Origin: JBCDAP01 sp038747915
Lineage (GTDB): Bacteria; Planctomycetota; Phycisphaerae; Phycisphaerales; UBA1924
Length of the DNA stretch: 29,753 nucleotides
Assembly (NCBI GenBank): GCA_038747915.1
Contig: JBCDJJ010000041.1
Coordinates: 1-29,753, forward strand
Direction: 5' to 3'
Under the pieces are notes generated by a model. It made no database searches and was not told the origin of the DNA. It was given only the letters and a program-made list of their open reading frames with translations. Both the position numbers and the translations under genes were made by a program. Below are positions 25,333-29,753 of this stretch, in pieces (position 1 is the stretch's first letter; each line of letters starts with the position of its first letter).

Positions 25333-25887
25333 TTGACAGCCCTCGGGTGGATCGGTTGGTGTGGTGTGATTGTGTTGAGCGTGGCCGCTCCTGGGTGCGG
25401 CCCGCCCTTCGCGATGGTCTCGTGGGCGCAGATCACCGAAGGGATCGACCCGCCGGCGCACTGGGAGTGCACCCCAGCGGCGGTGCACGATTTCCTCGAC
25501 CGCGCCGACGACTTTGAAAAGACCGTCACCGAGGAACTCGGCTCGAGGTGGGGCGCCGCTGCGTACGACACCGACTATCGAACCGGCGTGACCTTCGAAG
25601 GGCCACGCATCTCACCCAAGTCTCCGTTCTTTCCTGACACTCCGAATTGGTTTGCGATCGACTTCTTCGTTCGTGGTGCAGATATCGATCCGGATGCGCC
25701 GGGTGTCATGCCGATCGGTGAGGACGCATCACAGCTGGGCATCCGCTTGACCGCGTACGGAGCAGGTGTCGAGGACTGGGAGGAGACGCGACGGCCGTTG
25801 CTGCTGTCGATCCTGGAAGAGCACTTTTCGCCAGACACCCCCCAAGCGAGCGAGACGAATCACGTCACGCAGAGCGGAGCTCACTAG
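25333..25887 (+). CDS. small predicted lipoprotein inside the dehydrogenase operon
   Basis: Hypothetical protein. A TTG at 25333, with a GAGAGGG stretch upstream, gives MTALGWIGWCGVIVLSVAAPGC, a short lipoprotein signal with Cys22, and a 184-aa product; an upstream ATG at 25228 would add 35 residues ahead of the signal. The mature part has WECTPAAVHDFLDRADDFEK, TGVTFEGPRISPKSPFFPD and NWFAIDFFV. I recognise no family. The stop (TAG) abuts the E1 beta ATG at 25888, so it is translated within the E1 transcript. Codon choice and GC are less extreme than in the neighbours, suggesting a later arrival between E1 alpha and E1 beta. Confidence 0.65.
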   Translation: MTALGWIGWCGVIVLSVAAPGCGPPFAMVSWAQITEGIDPPAHWECTPAAVHDFLDRADDFEKTVTEELGSRWGAAAYDTDYRTGVTFEGPRISPKSPFFPDTPNWFAIDFFVRGADIDPDAPGVMPIGEDASQLGIRLTAYGAGVEDWEETRRPLLLSILEEHFSPDTPQASETNHVTQSGAH

Positions 25888-26862
25888 ATGGCCAACCTCA
25901 CACTCGTCCAAGCGATCAACCTCGCCCTCACGCAAGAGATGGAGGCCGACGAGCGCGTCATCGTGCTCGGCGAAGACGTCGGTGCCAACGGCGGCGTCTT
26001 CCGGGTGACCGAAGGCCTTCAGCAGCGGTTCGGCGAAGACCGCGTGGTCGACACACCCCTTGCCGAGTCGGGCATCATCGGCACGGCGATCGGGCTCGCG
26101 TTCGCTGGGCTTCGACCCGTGCCGGAGATCCAGTTCGAGGGCTTCCTCGGCCCGGCGTACGACCAGATCACCACCCACGCGGCACGCTTTCGCACGCGCA
26201 CGCGGAGCAGCCGGCCCGTGCCGCTCACGATCCGCGTGCCGGTGGGCGGCGGGATCCACGCGCCCGAGCTGCACTCCGATTCGCCCGAGGCGATCTACGC
26301 GCACACGCCGGGGCTCAAGGTGGTCATGCCGAGCACGCCCTACGACGCCAAGGGCATGCTGATCAGCGCGATCCGCGACCCCGACCCGGTGATGTTCTTC
26401 GAGCCCAAGCGGATCTACCGCGCGTTCCGCGAGGAGGTGCCCGAGGATGAGTACACCGTGCCGATCGGCCCCGCGAAGGTCATCGAAGAAGGCGAGGACC
26501 TCACGGTCGTCACCTGGGGCGCCACGACCATCCAAGCGATCGAAGCCCTCGACAACCTGCCGGAGGACCTCTCGGTCGAGCTGATCGACCTGCGCACCAT
26601 CTACCCCTACGACGCCGACACGATCTGCGCCTCGGTCGAGAAGACCGGCCGGTGCGTGGTGGTGCACGAGGCGCCGCGCACGTGCGGCATGGGCGCCGAG
26701 ATCGCCGCGACGGTGCAGGAGCGGTGCTTCCTGAGCCTCGAAGCCCCCGTGCAGCGGGTCACCGGCTTTGACACCGTGATGCCGTACTACAAACTCGAGA
26801 TGGAGTACCTGCCCAACGCCGAGCGGATCGAGAAGGCAGTGATGGCCACGGTGGGCTACTGA
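25888..26862 (+). CDS. 2-oxo-acid dehydrogenase E1 beta subunit
   Basis: 324-aa partner of E1 alpha. VIVLGEDVGANGGVFRVTEG, TPLAESGIIGTAIGLA (Glu60, which activates TPP), RVPVGGGIHAPELHSDSPEA, HTPGLKVVMPSTPYDAKGML, LTVVTWGATTIQAIEAL, ELIDLRTIYPYD and VHEAPRTCGMGAEIAA are standard E1 beta segments, and the length is typical. The pair forms an alpha2beta2 E1 that hands an acyl group to the lipoyl domain of E2 (29154 onward). A metallo-beta-lactamase gene starts five bases after its stop, so expression is linked. Confidence 0.95.
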   Translation: MANLTLVQAINLALTQEMEADERVIVLGEDVGANGGVFRVTEGLQQRFGEDRVVDTPLAESGIIGTAIGLAFAGLRPVPEIQFEGFLGPAYDQITTHAARFRTRTRSSRPVPLTIRVPVGGGIHAPELHSDSPEAIYAHTPGLKVVMPSTPYDAKGMLISAIRDPDPVMFFEPKRIYRAFREEVPEDEYTVPIGPAKVIEEGEDLTVVTWGATTIQAIEALDNLPEDLSVELIDLRTIYPYDADTICASVEKTGRCVVVHEAPRTCGMGAEIAATVQERCFLSLEAPVQRVTGFDTVMPYYKLEMEYLPNAERIEKAVMATVGY

Positions 26863-26866
26863 TGCG

Positions 26867-27787
26867 ATGACCCACGCGACGTCGATCCAACTCGGTGCCG
26901 CGATGTACCCGCACATGATCGGGGAGGTCGAACTCACCGTCATCTCCGACGGGACGTTTGGGATTCCGCCCGCGTTTCTGGCATCGGGGGAGAGCGACGA
27001 GCCCGTGCGCGCGTGGCTCCGCGCGCAGTCCATGCCCGAGGATGTGGTGACAAGCCCGCTCAACGTCTGGCTGGTCCGGGTGCCCGGTGGCGCGGGCGGC
27101 GAGCGGGTGATGCTGATCGACACCGGGGCCGGGGCGCTCGATACCTTCGGTACGGGCGTGGGGCGGCTCTTCGGCCACCTCGACCGCGCCGGGATCGACC
27201 CGCTCGCCATCACCGATCTGGCGATGACGCACCTGCACACCGACCACATCGGCGGCGCGCTGATGGCGGCGGAGCGCGGGCTGTTCTCCGAGTCGTTGCG
27301 TGTGCATGTGGCGCGCGTTGAGCTCGAGTTCTGGGGCGGTGACACCACCGCGATGTTCGCAACGCACCGCGTGGGCCCCGAGATCGGCACGGGCCTGACC
27401 GGTGCAGCTCGGACGTTCATCGAGGCGTACGGGTCGCGCATCGCGCCCTTCGACGATGGGGCCGAGATCGCCCCCGGCGTGACCGCGCACCTCACGCCCG
27501 GCCACACACCCGGGCACGCCGGCTTCCGCATCGAGTCGGGCGGCCGGTCGGCCATGATCCTGGGCGATGCGGTGAACCTCAGCACGTTTGACAACCCCGA
27601 GTGGGAGTTCTTCTTTGATACCGAGCCCGAGGCCGGTGTTCGAACCCGGCGCGCGCTGCTGGGTGAGTTGTGCGAGCATGGCGAGCTGGTGACGGCGACA
27701 CATGTGTCGTTTCCGGCGCTGGGGCGTGTGACCACCGCGCCGGGCGGCGAGCGTTTTCGATTCAACCCGATCACCTGGGCGCACTGA
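26867..27787 (+). CDS. metallo-beta-lactamase-fold hydrolase, cytoplasmic copy
   Basis: 306-aa MBL-fold hydrolase. Metal ligands: THLHTDHIGG (His122, His124, Asp126, His127), the His in TPGHTPGHAGF, the bridging Asp in MILGDAVN, and ATHVSFPALGR with the last His. No signal peptide is seen. It is similar over most of its length to the exported paralogue at 28047 (shared TSPLN/QTPLN, LHxDHIG, TPGHTPGHA, HxSFPxLGRV and a terminal W-x-H). The substrate is unknown; the MBL fold covers lactonases, thioesterases and phosphodiesterases, and a thioesterase or lactonase would fit the acyl-CoA context only as a guess. Confidence 0.9.
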   Translation: MTHATSIQLGAAMYPHMIGEVELTVISDGTFGIPPAFLASGESDEPVRAWLRAQSMPEDVVTSPLNVWLVRVPGGAGGERVMLIDTGAGALDTFGTGVGRLFGHLDRAGIDPLAITDLAMTHLHTDHIGGALMAAERGLFSESLRVHVARVELEFWGGDTTAMFATHRVGPEIGTGLTGAARTFIEAYGSRIAPFDDGAEIAPGVTAHLTPGHTPGHAGFRIESGGRSAMILGDAVNLSTFDNPEWEFFFDTEPEAGVRTRRALLGELCEHGELVTATHVSFPALGRVTTAPGGERFRFNPITWAH

Positions 27788-27808
27788 ACGCCGCTGCACG
27801 AGCACACC

Positions 27809-28042
27809 ATGGCCAACAGCACGCCACCCACTGCACGCCGCCGATTGTTTCTTGCCTTTGCATGGATCATGGTGACCGGGATCGTTCTCGTGCAGATGAG
27901 TGAGTTCTTTGGTGCATTCGAAGAGACCAAGGACGCGCTCTGGCTTCTTCACCAGTTCATCCGAGTCTTCATCTGCGTCGCGCTTCCGGCGAGTGTCCTT
28001 GTCGCCGCGCAGCTCACTACAACCTCAGAACGATCGGAGTGA
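27809..28042 (+). CDS. small two-helix membrane protein
   Basis: 77-aa protein with a basic N-terminus (PTARRR), a hydrophobic helix (LFLAFAWIMVTGIVLVQM), a short acidic loop (EFFGAFEETKDALW) and a second helix (FIRVFICVALPASVLVAAQL). No family recognised. It fits exactly between the two MBL genes (21 bases after one, 4 before the other) in the same direction, which supports its being real. Confidence 0.6.
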   Translation: MANSTPPTARRRLFLAFAWIMVTGIVLVQMSEFFGAFEETKDALWLLHQFIRVFICVALPASVLVAAQLTTTSERSE

Positions 28043-28046
28043 CGAG

Positions 28047-29084
28047 ATGTCGACGAACGGAACCGAACCGCAGGGCGTGAGACTGGACCGACGGGCGGTG
28101 CTCGGGGCGGCCGGTGCGGCGCTCGCGGCTGGGTTTGTTGCTCCGCGTATGGCGATCGCGCAGGCCGAGCCGGGTCCGGTGTCGGGTCTGGATTTTTCGG
28201 GAGCGACGACCTCGGTGTACCACCACCGGGTTGGGTCGATCGATGTGTTGATCGTGAGCGACGGGTTGTTCCCGGTAGCAACACCGGCGGTCGGCACGAA
28301 CGCGGCGCGGGACGACGTGAACGCCTGGCTGGCGGGCGAGTTTCTGGGGGCCGAGTCGTTCCAAACGCCGCTCAACACGATGGTGGTGCGGAGCGGTGAT
28401 CGATTGGTGCTGGTGGACGCGGGCATGGGCGAACTCGCGGGTATGGGTGACGCCGCGGGCCGGACGCTCGAGCGGCTCCGCGCCGCGGGGGTGGATCCGA
28501 GACGGATCACGGATGTGGTGCTGACGCACCTGCACCCCGATCACATCGGGCTGCTGATCTCCGGGGATGGGCTCGGCGCGTTTTCGCCTGAGGTGACCGT
28601 TCATGTGTCGGCGCGAGAGGTGGAGTTCTGGTCGCAGCCCGCCGATGCGGTGGTCTCGGCGCTCTCGACGCTCGCGCCCGAGTTCCGGCCGGCGGCGACC
28701 GGCGCCGCCAAGGAGGCGCTGCGTGTGGCGGGGAGTCGGCTGAAGACTTTTTCGGCCCAGGATGATGAGATCGTGCCGGGCGTGGTCGGGCGGATCACAC
28801 CCGGGCATACCCCCGGGCACGCGACGATCCGTGTGGAGTCGGGCGAGGAGTCGCTGGCCTTTGTTGGCGATGCGATCCTGTGGACGAGCTTCGACCATCC
28901 GGACTGGAATGTGATGTTCGACACCACTCCGGATCAGGCCGTCCGCACACGTGCGCGGATGCTGGAGCGCTTTGCTCGTCGCGGCACGGTGATGTGCGCG
29001 GCTCACCTTTCGTTCCCTTCGCTCGGTCGGGTGGCCCGCCGCGGCGAGTCGTACCGGTTCGTTCCGCTGATGTGGGGTCACTAA
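28047..29084 (+). CDS. metallo-beta-lactamase-fold hydrolase, exported (Tat-like signal)
   Basis: 345 aa from the ATG at 28047 (GGAG at 28035-28038). The N-terminus RLDRRAVLGAAGAALAAGFV ending near AIAQA is a twin-arginine-like signal (Arg15-Arg16). MBL ligands: THLHPDHIG (His161, His163, Asp165, His166), TPGHTPGHATI, FVGDAILW and AAHLSFPSLGRV. It is paralogous to the gene at 26867 and lies 1.2 kb downstream of it, presumably an old tandem duplication in which one copy is exported and the other is not. The substrate is unknown. The E2 gene follows after 69 bases. Confidence 0.9.
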   Translation: MSTNGTEPQGVRLDRRAVLGAAGAALAAGFVAPRMAIAQAEPGPVSGLDFSGATTSVYHHRVGSIDVLIVSDGLFPVATPAVGTNAARDDVNAWLAGEFLGAESFQTPLNTMVVRSGDRLVLVDAGMGELAGMGDAAGRTLERLRAAGVDPRRITDVVLTHLHPDHIGLLISGDGLGAFSPEVTVHVSAREVEFWSQPADAVVSALSTLAPEFRPAATGAAKEALRVAGSRLKTFSAQDDEIVPGVVGRITPGHTPGHATIRVESGEESLAFVGDAILWTSFDHPDWNVMFDTTPDQAVRTRARMLERFARRGTVMCAAHLSFPSLGRVARRGESYRFVPLMWGH

Positions 29085-29153
29085 CCCTGCGCGATCGCTT
29101 CGTCCATACTCTGTGTTTGCCCTGTTCCTGATGCCCGCTCGCTGAGATTATTC

Positions 29154-29753
29154 ATGGCCCACACGAAATCATCGGATCCGAACGTGTTCATCCTTCCCGA
29201 CCTTGGGGAGGGGGTGCACGAGGCAGAACTCATCTCGTGGAAGGTGAAGCCCGGCGATCGTGTGGAAGAGCACGATGTGGTGGCCGAGATGGAGACCGAC
29301 AAAGCGCTGGTCGAGGTGCCGTCACCGCGCGCGGGCGTGATCAAGGAGTTGTTCGGCGAGCCGGGCCAGATCTTGAAGGTTGGGGAAACGGCGTGGACCT
29401 ACGAGGGGGCGGACCAGGGCCTCGATGGCAACGGCGAGGTGCCTGCACCACCACCAGCCGGGGCTGGCGTTCGCGGAGGCGAGACGCCTCCGCCACCGGT
29501 CGCTGAGGCTTCGGGGGGTGAGCGGGAGGATGCGGGGACCGTGGTCGGGTCGGTGGGTGGCGAGTTGAAGGGCGTTGGGTCGGGCGATGGGAAGGCGCTG
29601 GCGACGCCGAAGGTTCGGCGGGTGGCGCGTGATCTTGGGGTGGACATCGACTGGGTGATGGGGCGCGGTATGGGTGGTCGGGTGAGGGAGAAGGTTGTGC
29701 GCGCCGGGGGGGGGGGTGTTGGTGGCGGAGGCATCTTGCCTCCGCGCGAGTCG
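29154..29753 (+). CDS. 2-oxo-acid dehydrogenase E2 (dihydrolipoyl acyltransferase), 5' part
   Basis: Partial, running off the window end (200 codons read). Residues ~10-85 are a lipoyl domain (FILPDLGEGVHEAELISWKV; lipoyl Lys50 in EMETDKALVEV). A Pro/Gly-rich linker follows, then a peripheral subunit-binding domain at ~149-183 (ALATPKVRRVARDLGVDI to GRGMGGRVREKV), which holds E1 or E3. The catalytic acyltransferase domain lies beyond the window. Two REP copies are inside the coding sequence: an inverted one in the first linker (29469-29499) and a forward one directly after the binding domain (29721 on), read as GGGGILPPR. A run of 11 G at 29706-29716 precedes it. The ATG at 29154 gives the canonical lipoyl start. 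Confidence 0.92.
   Translation, partial: MAHTKSSDPNVFILPDLGEGVHEAELISWKVKPGDRVEEHDVVAEMETDKALVEVPSPRAGVIKELFGEPGQILKVGETAWTYEGADQGLDGNGEVPAPPPAGAGVRGGETPPPPVAEASGGEREDAGTVVGSVGGELKGVGSGDGKALATPKVRRVARDLGVDIDWVMGRGMGGRVREKVVRAGGGGVGGGGILPPRES
29469..29499 (-). repeat. REP family 1 inside E2 linker (inverted)
   Basis: Tail GTTCGC, perfect 8-bp palindrome CGGAGGCGAGACGCCTCCG (29474-29492; loop TCT on the minus strand), head CCACC (29493-29497). Read in the E2 frame it gives GGETPPPPV, a linker-like peptide. Confidence 0.85.
29721..29750 (+). repeat. REP family 1 at window end, inside E2
   Basis: Head GGTGG (29721-29725), GGAGGCATCTTGCCTCC (29727-29743, loop TCT), then GCGCGAG. It has the same orientation and the same reading frame as the left REP in valS. 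The sequence stops three bases later, as expected if assembly broke at a repeat. Confidence 0.85.

Noticed and set aside
25729..27930. 733-codon minus-strand frame opposite E1 beta and the MBL gene
   Set aside because: Its composition is of shadow type, and the plus strand holds recognised enzymes with all their active-site residues.

Overview
The window is mostly (about 1.43-29.75 kb) high-GC DNA from one bacterium that looks like a planctomycete, possibly Phycisphaerales. That placement rests on protein resemblance, strong third-position C/G and gene content, and no marker RNA is present to test it. The first ~1.4 kb is different: it is AT-rich, Bacteroidota-like, and carries an iron ABC transporter substrate-binding lipoprotein plus the 5' end of its permease. 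The permease stops abruptly where composition flips (about 1410-1440). I read this as a chimeric contig join rather than biology.

Layout: an orphan MoxR ATPase flanked by a 33-nt inverted repeat; a TPR protein (-) divergent from valS (+); valS overlapping a lipoprotein with an HExxH motif; a structured convergent spacer with two terminators; a methionine/sulfur block on the minus strand (aspartokinase-like protein, metY, metX); an FmdB-like protein and a GAF-PP2C phosphatase (-); ribH-nusB-ftsY (-); a frameshifted UbiA-type prenyltransferase (+). From 18 kb to the end there is a plus-strand acyl-CoA/2-oxo-acid catabolic region: HMG-CoA lyase, three crotonase-fold proteins, a large acyl-CoA dehydrogenase, and E1 alpha, E1 beta and (cut by the window end) E2 of a 2-oxo-acid dehydrogenase. 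A lipoprotein, two metallo-beta-lactamase-fold paralogues and a small membrane protein sit between the dehydrogenase genes. Together these suggest leucine/branched-chain acyl degradation, though a pyruvate dehydrogenase is not excluded.

The most unusual feature is in valS. The 1351-codon valyl-tRNA synthetase gene contains, in frame, a complete REP-associated tyrosine transposase (RAYT, HUH/Y1 family) domain bounded by two inverted REP palindromes. The insert has no usual start codon ahead of its conserved N-terminal part and no stop codon of its own, so it is readable only as part of the synthetase. The same REP family recurs as single copies between genes, as a REPIN-like inverted doublet before the E1 alpha gene, and twice inside the E2 coding sequence. 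In valS and at the end of the E2 fragment the forward REP is read in the same frame and gives the same peptide, GGGGILPPR. The stems vary with compensation (GGAGGCA/TGCCTCC, GGGAGCG/CGCTCCC, GGAGGCG/CGCCTCC) while a GGTGG-type head and a TCC/TCT loop are kept. This suggests a REP/RAYT system whose elements are tolerated as in-frame linkers in essential proteins.
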